Position numbers and translations under genes: made by a program. 64,000 nucleotides of DNA from Cephalopachus bancanus (Eukaryota; Chordata; Mammalia; Primates; Tarsiidae), in the NCBI GenBank assembly GCA_027257055.1, contig JAPVLO010000019.1, forward strand, positions 10,497,001 through 10,561,000, read 5' to 3'. The notes below the pieces were generated by a model. It was not told where the DNA came from. It ran no database searches and was given only the letters and a program-made list of their open reading frames with translations. The number at the start of each line of letters is the position of its first letter. Position 1 is the first letter of the stretch. Shown one piece after another: positions 8,633-19,790 of this stretch.

Positions 8633-10505
8633 TATTTGTCATCCAAAGATTTTTTTTCTTTTACTATGTAATTGATCACTATTGCTGCCTTGAATTTCAA
8701 CTTTGGTTTTCACCAGATGGTATTAAACAACATTGCTTTAAAATGACAAATGACACACTTTGACTTTATAATTATGAACGAATTTAAATTATTCAACTTA
8801 CAGCTTTTATGAAGGATGACAAATCCCTTATTTGGAAGAAAATGTTTACCATTACCCTAAATTATTTATTGCACTGCCAAATGGTCAGTGCAAGCAAACT
8901 TGCCCTGCCAGTGAATATAAATATATTTACAAACCTGTCTAAATAAATATCAATAGGTATATGGAAAAGCTTCAAAAATTTTCTGACTTCTAAAATGAGC
9001 AGATGCTTCCTCTTATGAGGGGGAGTGCATATATGGGACTTATGAGGGACATCATAATTTAGTGTGCAGTTGATGGCATTCTCTTGCCAAATTAAGCTAG
9101 GTTTCATCTTGATGTCAAATAACCAATTCTTAGTGCATCAAGGTTCTTCTAATTTCATTATTTTTATGGTTTGAAATGCAACCAATAATTAAAAACTAGC
9201 ATCAAATTAAAAAAAGCAAGAACATTTTTGTCGAGCTGAAATATATTCCAGGCTGGACAGCATCACATCAGTATTTTACTCAATTTTATTGGATATCTAT
9301 GCACATTATCTATTTTTCCCAGATCTATGAAATAGCTGAACTACTCAGTGCACATTATATTTTGTCTAAGTAAAACAGATGTTTTCATTGAGTCCTTTAA
9401 CATACTATACAGGATTGTAATTTTTCTTTCATGTAATGTCAGGGTAACAATAATCAGGGTAACAGAGATCAGTCAAGCTAGATAAGAAGCCATGTTATTT
9501 TTAATGTATTGTAGCTATGGAGATGTGCTTGGTTTTTATAATTTTGTACCTATTAATACTTATTTTTCAACAAAACTTTGCATTTCAGAAAAAGTCCAAT
9601 GATAATACATTAAAGATTTATGTGAATTACCATTGAAATATAAATTGTAACAATCATTGAAAACAAATATAGCACACAGTGAGAATCCAAACATTATAAT
9701 TAATCTGCCTACAGCTTACCTTTACTTAATTCACTCATGTTGTGCTGGGTGCAGTGGAATCTAAAGAAGTAAATTGCTGTGCAAAAACTGTGTCTTTAAA
9801 ACTGATGAAAATGTGCCCAGAAGCAGGACGATAGACCTAATTTTCTCCATGATAACTAGTGATCACTCACATGTGTCAATGCTTATCAATTACATTCCTA
9901 CAGTAACTCCTGCCTTTCATTTTGTAGTTCTGGCTGGTGTTGATATCACATTTGTGAATGAACTTTCAGTCTACTCCTTGCCTGTATTTGCATTTGATAT
10001 CTACCTTTCTATTATCTTTTTATGGATCTTGTTGCCCATTTTGACACCTGTCACACAAAGTAGATTTCCCTATCTTGCCAAATCTCTTTTGATGTCCAGT
10101 CCCTAGCTGAACCCAGATTTGGTTGCTCTCATCTTTACCTTGATAGTATTAGTTGCTGCATTCTTTCATGGGACTACGACAATGTCAAACTACAAAGGAG
10201 TTAAGAATTCAAATTGACATACACAAATGAATTTAAAAGTGTAAGTAATGTATAAATGTGTCAAATTGCATGACAAATAATAATTGTTGTAAGGATTTTT
10301 AAAAGACTATGTATATGTATATATGTGCAGATGTGTGTATATTTATTAATTTATACATCATCTTTGGTTAGCATTTATATACTACAGTCAGGTTTGATGA
10401 GTATATGCATGCACACACACACACAAACGCATAGCTCTGGAAACATATTAGATGGACATATATGTCATATGCCAATGGATATATGTCCATTAAGGTTCAC
10501 TACTT
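8633..10505. other. Unassigned AT-rich intergenic sequence
   Basis: About 1.9 kb without a recognised repeat. A 110-codon open stretch at 9774-10106 (plus) starts on TTG, has hydrophobic runs, and resembles no family I know. A small CA run lies at 10410-10424. A 26-base segment at 10445-10470 recurs almost perfectly at 14140-14165. Confidence 0.55.
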
Positions 10506-12634
10506 AAGAATAGTTACATAATTGTAAGAGTCATTTATGATGAACACAAGGCAACATATTGCTAAACGAACAGAAATTGGAAGCATTTCCCCTGAAAACC
10601 CGAGCAAGTCAAGACTGCCCGTTCTTACCCCTCCTGTTCAACATAGTGTTGGAAGTCCTAGCTAGAGCAATCAGACAAGAGAAGGAAATCAGGGATATTC
10701 AAATAGGAAAAGAGGAAGTCAAGTTATCACTCTTTGCTGACGATATGATCCTATACCTGGAAAACCCAAGTGAATCTGTCAAAAACGTCCTTGCACTGAT
10801 AAAGGACTTTGGCTAAGTCTCAGAATACAAAATCAATGTGCAAAAGACAGTTGTATTTTTATATACCAACAGCAAACAGGCAGAGAACAAAATAAAAAGC
10901 ACAATCTTATTCACAATAGCCACAAAAAGAAAAGAAATACTTTGGAATCTTCCTAACCAGAGAAGTGAAAGATCTTTACAACAAAAACTACAAACCATTG
11001 ATCAAAGAAATCAAAGAAGACACAAACAAATGGAAAATTATTGCATGCTCATGGATTGGCAGAATCAACACAGTTAAGATTCCTTTCTACCCAAGACAAT
11101 CTACAGATTCAACTGAAGACCCGTTAAATTACCAACATCATTCTTCTCAGACCTGGAAACGACAATACAGAAATTCATAAGGAAACATAAATGACCATGA
11201 AAAGTCAAAACAATCCTTAGTAAAAGAAGCATATCGGGAGGTATCACACTTCCAGAGTTAAACTTTATTATATGGGTACAGTAATCAAAAAATCTCGGTA
11301 TTGGTACAAGAACAGGGATAGAAACCAATGGAACAGAATAGAGATTCCAGAAGCAAAAAAATCTCAATTTCTCAACCAGCTCATCTTTGATAAAGCCTCC
11401 ACCAACACCCACTGGGGGGGAGGAAGACCTATTCAGTAAGTGGTGAAACAGGATCCCTTCCTATCACCATACACAAAAATCAACTCTAAATGGATCAAAG
11501 ACCTAAATGTAAAACCTCAAACAATTATCTTGGAAGACGCTGGAGACATCCTTAGAGACATTGGAATAGGCATCCAATTCCTGCTCAAAACCCTGAAAGC
11601 CCATACCATAAGAGATAAGATAGACAGGTGGGACTTCATCAAACTGAAAAGCTTCTGTAAAGTAAATGAAACCATCAAGAGAGTGGGGAGATAGCCCAAT
11701 GAATGGGGAAAAAAAATTTACTAACTGTATAACTGACAAAAGGCTAACATTCAGGATCTATAAGGATCTCAAATGTGCCAAAAGGAAAAGAATCCTATTT
11801 AAAAAGTGGGCAAAAGGTATGAATAGACACTTCTCAAAAGAAGACATTTGAGCAGCCAACCAATAGATACATAAAAAAATGCTCAGCCTCACTAATCATC
11901 ATAGAAATGCAAATCCGAACACACTGAGATACCACCTAATGTCAGTCAGGATGGCCATCATTAATAACTCAAAAACCAACAGATGATGGAGAGGATGTGG
12001 GGAAAAGGAAATGCTTCTACACTGTTGGTGGGAGTATAAATTAGTATAACCTCTGTGGAAACCAGTGTGGTGATTTTTAAAAGATCTAAAAATCGATCTT
12101 CCATGTGATCCAGCAATCTCCCTTCTTGGAATATACCCAGAGGAACTCAAATCATTCTACAAAAGACATCTGTACACGCATGTTTATTGCAGCACTATTC
12201 ACAATAGCAAAAACATGGAACCAACCATGCTGCCCGTCAAAAGTGGACCAGATTTTTAAAAATGTGGTACATACACATGATGAAATATTCTGCAGCCATA
12301 AAGAAGGACAAAATTGTGGACTTGCAGCAACTTGGATGAATTTAGAAGTCTATCATACTCAGATATCTATCACAGAAACAAAGAACTGATTACCACACGT
12401 TCTCACACATAAGTGGACCCTGAATATTTATCATAATACTACATGAAAAAGATTGGCAGTAGTGGGGCCCTGCCAGGGGAGTTGGGGGAGGCACATAACA
12501 TCAATAAATGTGCCTGATCTTAAACCAGGCGAAGTGAAGACCGAGGGGAGGTCCAAACTTCACCTGTACATTGACCACTTATGTACTTAATTCCGAGTTT
12601 AATACATCTTTAAAAAAAAAAAAGAAAAGAATAG
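10506..12634 (+). mobile_element. 5'-truncated L1, 2.1 kb, plus strand
   Basis: The body runs from about 10516 (ATTTATGATGAACACAAGG, within ORF2 RT) to an A-rich tail at about 12612-12626. The 3' UTR (12391-12612) is the longer subtype with a CCTGATCTTAAACCAGGCGA block. A weak duplication, AAGAATAG, at 10506-10513 and 12627-12634 may be the target site. Substitutions and indels are common, so this copy is older than the two long minus-strand copies. Confidence 0.9.
10516..12390 (+). pseudogene. L1 ORF2 C-terminal pseudogene (RT catalytic core onward)
   Basis: ORF2p is the endonuclease/reverse transcriptase that copies L1 and Alu RNA at nicked chromosomal DNA. This copy begins in the RT palm. 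A frame at 10559-10816 reads [18 protein letters not shown], where intact copies have a GTRQGCP motif, and then [15 protein letters not shown]. The catalytic aspartate pair is encoded at 10736-10747. The frame is closed by TAA at 10814-10816 and continues shifted at 10838-11077 ([19 protein letters not shown]), then 11440-11694 ([20 protein letters not shown]), 11666-11851 ([15 protein letters not shown]) and about 12105-12389. Multiple frameshifts and stops make it non-functional. The endonuclease domain and ORF1 are missing by 5' truncation. Confidence 0.92.
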
Positions 12635-12870
12635 CTGTCTAATTATTACTGGGTTAGCCACACTAACATACTTCTTCTCTTATTCCCTAATGGGTATATT
12701 TTCAAATGAAAAGTGAAGGCTATAGAATTTATTTTATATTGTTTCTCCCTCTACTATTTTTATCTGCTAGATAGAGACATTTAATAGATTATTCTGTCCC
12801 ACCCATTTACCCAGAAAAATAAGAAATGAGTGAATGATCTCAAAGTAGTCTGCAAAAAATGGGTATTTGG

Positions 12871-13388
12871 AAGAGTTATATAAATCTGACTCAAATCATT
12901 CTACAAAAAAGATACCTGCACATGCATGTTTATTGCAGCATTTTTCACAATAGCAAAAACAAGGAACCAACTGTGCTGCCCATCGAAACTGGACTGGATA
13001 AAAATATGTGGTGCATATACACGATGGAATATTACACAGCCATTAAGAAGGACAAACATATGGACTTTGCAGCAACTTGGATGATTTAGAGTCTATAATA
13101 CTCAGTGATCTATCACAGAAACAAAGAACAGAGTAACCATATATTTTCACTCATAAGCGGATCCCAAAATTTACCACAATTCTATATGAAAAGAATTGGC
13201 AGTAGCGGGATACTACCAGGGTAGGGATGGGGAGACACAACACCAATAAGGGTACCTGATCTCACACTAAGCAAAGTAATGACCAAAGGGCCAAACTCTA
13301 CCTGTATGATGTCCATTTGTATACCTAATCCTGAAATGTATTCCACATCTTTAAAATAAAATATAAAAAATAAAAGAGTAATATAAAC
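12871..13388 (+). mobile_element. 5'-truncated L1 3' end, plus strand
   Basis: The body at 12886-13373 starts CTGACTCAAATCATTCTAC in the ORF2 C-terminus. It passes through FHNSKNKEPTVLPIETGLDK and the IYTMEYYTAIKKDKHMDFAA region, and ends in the longer 3' UTR subtype (CACACTAAGCAAAGTAATGA). The flanks AAGAGTTATATAAAT (12871-12885) and AAGAGTAATATAAAC (13374-13388) match at 13 of 15 bases and are the target duplication. It lies 236 bases downstream of the other plus-strand L1 but is an independent insertion, since each has its own tail and flanks. Confidence 0.9.
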
Positions 13389-13505
13389 AAATAAAGTGAG
13401 TAAGTAAATCTAATGTCCTTAAGCCATTTGTGTGAGAGCTTGTTAAGAAATCTTCAAAGATACCATCACAGGTATTGGAGAAATAAATGGGTTTCCTGTG
13501 TTAAC
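13389..13505. other. Unassigned spacer
   Basis: Short sequence between the L1 tail and an Alu. Nothing recognised. Confidence 0.5.
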
Positions 13506-13757
13506 AATGTGAAAAATGGCCAGGTGCGGTGGCTCAAGCCTATAATCCCAGCACTTTGGGAGGCCGAGGCAAGAAGATTGCCTGAGCCCACAGGTTCGAG
13601 ACCAGCCTGGACAACATGGTGAGATCTTGTCTCTATAATAAGTCAAAAAATTAGCTGGATGTAGTAACACATGCCTGTAGCATGCCACTGCACTCTAGCC
13701 TGGGCAACAGAGTGAGACTCCAACTCAAAAAAAGAAAAAAAAACAAGAATGTGAAAA
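13506..13757 (+). mobile_element. Intermediate-age Alu with internal right-arm deletion
   Basis: The left arm is complete from GGCCAGGTGCGGTGG at 13518. It carries the ancestral GGTTCGAGACCAGCCTGG B-box region. The right arm runs only to CATGCCTGTAG at 13671-13681 and then jumps to CATGCCACTGCACTC, removing roughly 90 bases including the arm's central segment. CATGCC sits on both sides of the junction, which suggests a microhomology-mediated deletion. AATGTGAAAA at 13506-13515 and 13748-13757 is the target duplication. Confidence 0.9.
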
Positions 13758-13828
13758 GTAATCTATCAAATCTGAGAAACAGAATTATCTTCAACAAAGG
13801 TTTGATGAATACACACACACAGAAACAC

Positions 13829-13832
<4 letters not shown>

Positions 13833-13875
<43 letters not shown>
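13833..13875. repeat. (GA)n microsatellite
   Basis: About 21 AG units preceded by a short ACACAC run at 13811-13820. It is a purine-only strand that can form triplex DNA. Confidence 0.95.
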
Positions 13876-13877
<2 letters not shown>

Positions 13878-15572
13878 AAGCCAGCTCTAGATATACAAGG
13901 GTGCCAAAAATCGTATGCCCATTTTAAGAAAGGAAAAAAACTACATCAAAATTTCAATACTCAATTTATACTGATAACAAAAGATGAGTACAAGTCACGT
14001 TTGACTTCTGCAATTACGAGAGGTGCTCCAAATGGTTAGGCATTATCTTCCAGACACTTGTGATCACGGCAAACTAAAAGTAATGCATAGATAACATTGC
14101 TTAAAGTGTGTATACATTTGTTTGGCATCCCGGTATATGATATTAGATGGACATATATGGCATATATAATATTAGAGAAAATCGTGTGACTTGTCCCATT
14201 TGAAGAATGGTGAAATCTTTTTACTCAACTTTCTATATGTGAAATCTCTCTGGCATAATCCTTTTAGGGGCAGTCCCAGAAACTTCAAGGCACGAGAATA
14301 TATAATTTGGCAATCCCTTTCATGGAAACCACTAAGAACTTGTAAAATAGGTGTCTATACATATCATTCATAAAATTATTAAACGATTATGGTTGAATGG
14401 TAAAATAAAGGATGTCTATTTGAATTTGAATTTTAGATAAACAATAATACTTTGGCATAAGTATGTTCCAAGCACTATTTTTATTTGCTAAGTCTTGCAA
14501 CTTTAGAAGTAACAAATTTACAAACCATTATATTCTTAAGTCAAGTCATTATGGAAGGGAAGAATTTCCATCGCAAAAAGATAGAGAAATATTTGCAAAT
14601 TAAATATTACTGACCTAGCAAAGCAAACATTTTCATGGGAAGACTTTGAGCTAATTGGCCAAAATCACCAACTGAGAAATATGATTGAATAAGGACACTG
14701 TGGATGTGGTAATTATAAAGAAATTTACAAATGGTAATAATCAGATTATAATTAATTAGAAACATTAAATGTGGGCATGGTTCCATAAAAGTTTATAATT
14801 AGAGAAGACATTTCTTCCCAGTGAAGGCTTCATACACATTATAAAGTTTGCCTGGGTAAGCAGTGGATTAATGTATTACTTGTGCTCAAGGTTTGGTCTG
14901 AACACAGGATGTCATACTCAGCAATGTCCTTACAGAAGATAAAAGTTTTTATCATAGGCCAATGGGATTGTGACCTATGGAAGCTGTGATGAAACCACTA
15001 AATTATGCACATATTGACACTGAAGTTTCCAAAATTACTACTGCATTTCTTCAGGCTAGTGATTTTATTAGCATGTTCATCATCATTTATCAGATTGAAA
15101 ACATGGAAGAACTAAAAATATAAAGACCAATAAACAGTTTTATGACTTATTCATTAGGAATATGCTTGAAAACATTTATCATGACCATTAGTTTTGATCA
15201 TGATTATTTTGGTTCTGAGTGAATATAAAAGTGCCTTAGTGCCTTGTAGTCTTTCGTTCTTTCTTTTCAACTTCTAGAATATTTAATTTGTTATTAATCT
15301 CTAGTGATGATTTTGTTAAAGCAAGGGTTTAGGATGCGATTATATTACGTTTCTGGGGAAAAAATAGAATTAACTTGTGTGAGAGAGACAGACAGAGAGA
15401 GAGAGAAAAAAATAAAGAGAGCCAGAGCTTGTATTAGGGCTAGACTGGATGTGAAGTGAAGGAGAAGTTTATGCTAAGCTTTGGTTAACTGCTGAATAAT
15501 TGTAAACTATATTCTTGAATTGGGATAATCTAATAAGAAAAATTCTAACTGTACCTAATTGTAAAATATTAA
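13876..15572. other. Unassigned intergenic sequence
   Basis: About 1.7 kb of AT-rich DNA with no recognised family. It contains the 14140-14165 copy of the short shared segment and a small (GA) run near 15381-15404. Confidence 0.55.
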
Positions 15573-16728
15573 CTAAATAGAATTTAATATTTTTTATTTT
15601 GAAGATGTGGAGTACAATTCAGGGTTAGGTATACAAATGTTCATTGTGCAGGTACCCTTGTTGATAAGGTGTCTCCCAGGCAGTTTCCCAATTCTGCCAG
15701 TACTGCCCCCCGCCACCCCGGGCAGTTTCCAACTCCTGTCAATCCCTTTCTTATAGTATTGTGATAATTGTTCAAGGTCTGCTTATGAGTAAGAACATGT
15801 GGTACTCAGTTCTTTTTTTCTGTGATAGATCACTCAGTACCATTGACTCTAAGTCTATCCAAGTTGCTGCAAAGTTCATAATTTTGTTCTTCTTTACGGT
15901 TGAGTAATATTCTATCGTGTATATGTACCTAATTTTTTTCATCTAGTCCTCTTTCAGTGGCAGCCTGGTTGGTTCCATGTTTTTGCTATTGTAAATAATG
16001 CTGCAATAAACATGTGTGTGCAGGTATCCTTTTCATAGAGTGATTTGAGTTTCTCTGGGTATATTCCCAGTAGGGGGATTGCAGGGTCATATGGAATGTT
16101 GACTTTTAGATCTTTTAGGAATTGCCACACTGTTTTCCACAGAGTTTGTACTACTCTACACTCCCAGCAACAGTGTAAAAGTGTTCCCTTTTCTCTGAAT
16201 CCTCTCCAGCATCGGTTGTTTTTTGAGTTATTGATGATGGCCATCCTGACTGGAGTTAGGTGGTGTCTCAGTGTGATTTCAATTTGCATTTCTTTGATGA
16301 TTAGTGAGGCTGAGCATTTTTTCATGTCTCTGTTGGCTGCTTGTATATCTTCTTTTGAGAAGTGTCTATTCCTATTTTCTGCCCACTTTGTAATGGGACC
16401 GTTTGGTTTTTTTCTTTTCGGCACCTTTGAGTTCCTTGTAGATCTTAGATGTTAGGCCTTTGTCAGACATACAGTTGTCAAATATTTTTTCCCAGACTGT
16501 GGTCTGTCTCCCCACTCTCCTGATGGTTTAATTTGTTTTACAGAAGCTTTTCAGTTTGATAAGGTCCCACTTGTCTATCTTGTCTCTGATGGCATGGACA
16601 CCTGGGGTTTTGATCAGGAATTGGCTGCCAGTTCCAATTTCCATATGGGTGTTTCCTGCATTTTTGGATGTTCATATAGTTTGAGATTTTGCATTTAGGT
16701 CTTTGATTCACTAAAAACAATTTAAAAT
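15573..16728 (-). mobile_element. 5'-truncated L1, 1.1 kb, minus strand
   Basis: The body at 15591-16710 has its 3' UTR at the low-coordinate end (GATGTGGAGTACAATTCAGG, short subtype) and ORF2 above it. The flanks CTAAATAGAATTTAATAT (15573-15590) and CTAAAAACAATTTAAAAT (16711-16728) match at 15 of 18 bases and look like an aged target duplication. The 5' end stops inside ORF2 at the point encoding the QRPKCKISNYM region. Confidence 0.9.
15954..16710 (-). pseudogene. L1 ORF2 C-terminal pseudogene
   Basis: A 156-codon stretch at 15954-16424 reads the cysteine-rich C-terminal part of ORF2p: [20 protein letters not shown], then [20 protein letters not shown], then [20 protein letters not shown] second block at 16538-16720 ([16 protein letters not shown]) is the preceding region in another frame. 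No RT catalytic residues are included. It is the best-preserved ORF2 C-terminus in the window but cannot encode an enzyme. Confidence 0.9.
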
Positions 16729-18344
16729 GATGTTTTTATATAATTACATTTCTTTGCTTGAGTTTGGGGGCTAAGTGCTATGTCCACATCAAGTTTATAA
16801 TTGTTAAAATTATCCTAGGTCCAAAGGAAAGTAACATGTGCTTATTGCATTTGAGCAGCATGGATACTGGCATCTCTTTTTGCTGGATGTTTACTGACTC
16901 TTTAGTAGCTGCCATCATTCCCTTAAGAAGCTGGGAAGGATTATGCCATGCTGTGAGTGAATGTTAATAAATGGCAATGAACTGAGTTGAATTATAGGGG
17001 AGTAGCCTGTTGGGACTCTGGGATTACCCCATCTGTCCTTCTTGTGACATTTCAACTTGAATCCTCGCTCCTATTTACAAGGTTTTAGAATCTGTCTTCT
17101 GAGTCATCGTTTTGTCCTCACTCTTTCCACCTGGACTTGTTCACTATGCTCACATTTTATACTCCTTCTACTGCAGCCATTGGTCTTTACCCTTGCATTT
17201 GACCTTAAAGTTAATTGCATCAGTATGATATTGTTTCAGAGCAGCTCTTATAGCCACTGCAAAAAGAGCTACACATTTCCTTCCAAATCTGCCACATATA
17301 TTCTTTGTGAATTTAGGTCCATACCTACTGTTCACCTTGGTAGGTGTTTTGTGGGTATTAGGTCCTGGATAAATAGAATGTGCTACACAGAGCTTCACCT
17401 TTTTTTAAAGAATAATTATAAGCCAAGTTTTAGCTTTTATACTTTTTTTTGTCTCTCCTTTTTGGCACTGTCCTAGTCTATTTCTCTCAAGATAGGACTG
17501 TGTCCTGGCCACCCAGATACCTAAGACTTAGTTTGTTTCAAGCGCCCCCATGACCAAAAATTTTTCTTACTTCTTCCTTTATTTGCATTTTGTGACAGTA
17601 ACTGTTAAAGAGTTAATCAGACAAATGAATTGGTCTTAATGTGAGGCAAATATATGCCTGTCCTTCATTTCATGTTTGATTGTAACTGAAATACACAATT
17701 TCCCCAAAGGATCACAGGGATTGACTCAAATGGTAAGAAATACAAGAGACTTGAAGGTCCCTTGGGGAGATTTTTGTCAGCAGGCAGATCTTTCACTACT
17801 CCTCTCATCATATCTGATAATCAAATACCTCTGGGACAAATGCATGAGCCAGTCCAGGGGAACTCAGGTGACCTAGCTAGGAGAAGAGAACATCCGTTAG
17901 AAATAAGTCTAAGTCCTTCAGTCCTGTCATCTTCCTTCACTCTCTCAGCAGAGGACATTTCTTGCTAATATACAGAGTAAATAGAAGACACCAAAGAGCA
18001 ATTATCCTGATTTTCTCTCATCAATCTCTAAACTGACCTCTATTCAATATGTATTTGCTTTTTCCTTTGGATATAATAGAGCCATCCTTACGTTACGTAA
18101 AATCAATCATTCAGTCCTTCCCAAGGTGCTGTATGCTCAGCTTTTCCCTCTCCCTGACTCCTTGCCATTTGAACATTCTAAAGTTGGTCTAACTTAACCC
18201 TTTCTCAGCCTCATACTCTCTTCCAGATGCTGTTCATTTTCATTCTTCTGCTTGGGAGGCAAATTTTATAAACAAGATATCCATAATGATCAGTTTCACT
18301 CTTCAATCTACTAAAATCTGACATTTCCCCATAATCCATAGAGC
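16729..18344. other. Unassigned intergenic sequence, possible L2 remnant
   Basis: No confident repeat. The stretch 17060-17300 (TCTTTCCACCTGGACTTG, CTACTGCAGCCATTGG) faintly resembles the minus strand of L2 ORF2, but I cannot anchor it. A 139-codon open stretch over it at 17057-17476 starts on TTG and shows no domain. Sequence after 17500 shows nothing. Confidence 0.45.
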
Positions 18345-18515
18345 TACCAGTCACATATGGTTATTTATGTTGATTAATTTTAAATAAAATTTTAAAATTC
18401 AGTTTCTCAGCATCTCTAACTACATTTTAAGTGCTCAGGAGCCACACATCACATTGGACAGTGCAAATAAAAGACATCTGTGTCATCTCCGAATGTTCTA
18501 TTGAGCAGTGCTGCT
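18345..18515. mobile_element. hAT-type MITE remnant
   Basis: It matches the layout of a non-autonomous Charlie-type repeat: GCTACCAGTCACATATGGTTA, an AT-rich centre with TTTAAATAAAATTTTAAAAT, then GTGCTCAGGAGCCACACATC, CATTGGACAGTGCA and TGTTCTATTGAGCAGTGCTG. The ends are partly complementary. I am unsure of the exact family name. Non-coding. Confidence 0.7.
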
Positions 18516-18619
18516 TCATAGAAACTATTCTAGCTTAAAGTCCCTATGTTCTTCATGTTGCTATCCAATGGACATTTGTCATGATGCTGCTTGATCTGTT
18601 AGCCCTACTGACCATTTAC

Positions 18620-19790
18620 TGCTTTTCAAAGCACATCATTTTCTTCACTTCCGTGCCACGTATCTATATGATTTTTTTTCTCTCTCGTTAACATCTCAAT
18701 TTCCTTTGACATTTCTCCTTCTCTACACTTTGTTGGTACTTCCTTGGATTTCATTCCTTCAATTTCCATTTGTATGCTGATATGTTCCAAAACCATTTTT
18801 CTTGCTAGACTCTCATGGTTTAAACAAACATGTTTAAAACTGAACGCGGATATTTTTACCCTGTACCCCAAACATGCAAACAATCAATCTTTTCATCCTC
18901 CAGTCCCCCTGGGTCTGTTAGAAGCATTGTCATTCATTCAGTTATATAAAACCAAAAAACTGGCATTTACCCTGTCCTCAAGCTTGCATCAAAGCAACTG
19001 CTGAGGCACGTTAATCTTAAATTTGTTGCAATACCCATAATTTACTTTTAGTTTCTACTTCTGATCTCTTCCAATCTTTCATCATACTTTATCCAAAGTA
19101 ATTTTATTTATTTACTTATTTGAGTTGGAGTCTCACTCCATTGCCTAGGATGGAATGCAGTGGCACACTCACAGCCACCGCAGCCTCGATCTACTGGGCT
19201 CAGCTACCATGTGCCATCATGCCCAGCTAATTTTTTGTGTTTTACTGTAGAGATGAGGTCTCACTAAGTTGCCCAGACTGGTCTCAGGCAATCCTCTTGC
19301 CTCGGCCTCCTAAAGTGTTGGGATTACAGGCTGAACCACTGCGCCCGGCCCAAAGTTATTGTTTTAAATCAGTTTGATCATATCACTCCTTTGACTTGAA
19401 ACCTTTTGATAGATTCCCATTGCTCTTGAAAGAAAAACCAAAACCCTAGCATTGTCCACACTTGCCATGCTCACCTTCTTGCAGTTTCTCTCAAGGCCAT
19501 ATTCTTTTCCAGCTTTGTACCTTCGCATAATTTGTTGCCTTACCTGATTTATTTGTAGCTCCCGCTGCATTCATCTCCTACTCATCCTTCAGATTTCAAC
19601 TTAAATGATAGTTTTTCAAGGAGGGCTTTCCTGACCACAATCTGACTAGATTAGATTTCCTTGTTCTATGCTCCCCTACAAATCCTTATGTATCTTTCGT
19701 ATGTGTCTTTTAACTTATTTAATAGCATGTTCAATACTTGTCCATATTGGCAAATACTAAGTCTGTTTTGTTCAGTCAAAAAATAATTTA
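18620..19790 (-). mobile_element. L2 LINE fragment, interrupted by an Alu
   Basis: Ancient CR1-clade L2 read on the minus strand. Recognisable ordered blocks are TGTATGCTGATATGTTCC, AAAACTGAACGCGGATAT, TGATCATATCACTCCTTTGA, AGATTTCAACTTAAATGA and GGGCTTTCCTGACCAC, followed by an L2 tail region. The protein-coding part is extensively mutated. A minus-strand Alu at 19104-19350 splits it between CCAAAGTAATT and CAAAGTTATTG. It is the oldest LINE class in the window together with the copies near 32370 and 36560. Confidence 0.8.
19093..19361 (-). mobile_element. Intermediate Alu inside L2, minus strand
   Basis: The body at about 19104-19350 has its tail (TTATTTATTTACTTATTTG) on the left. An imperfect duplication, CCAAAGTAATT / CCAAAGTTATT, lies at 19093-19103 and 19349-19359. 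It lacks the T-arm-like stem but shows the CACAGCCACCGCAG right-arm change. It is therefore a useful intermediate between ancestral and youngest Alus. Confidence 0.85.

Noticed and set aside
9774..10106. 110-codon open stretch with hydrophobic segments
   Set aside because: It starts on TTG, has no recognisable domain, and nothing around it looks like a promoter, splice site or processed gene.
17057..17476. 139-codon open stretch, the longest outside clear repeats on the plus strand
   Set aside because: It starts on TTG, has no motif, and overlaps what may be an eroded L2. The length is within chance for this composition.
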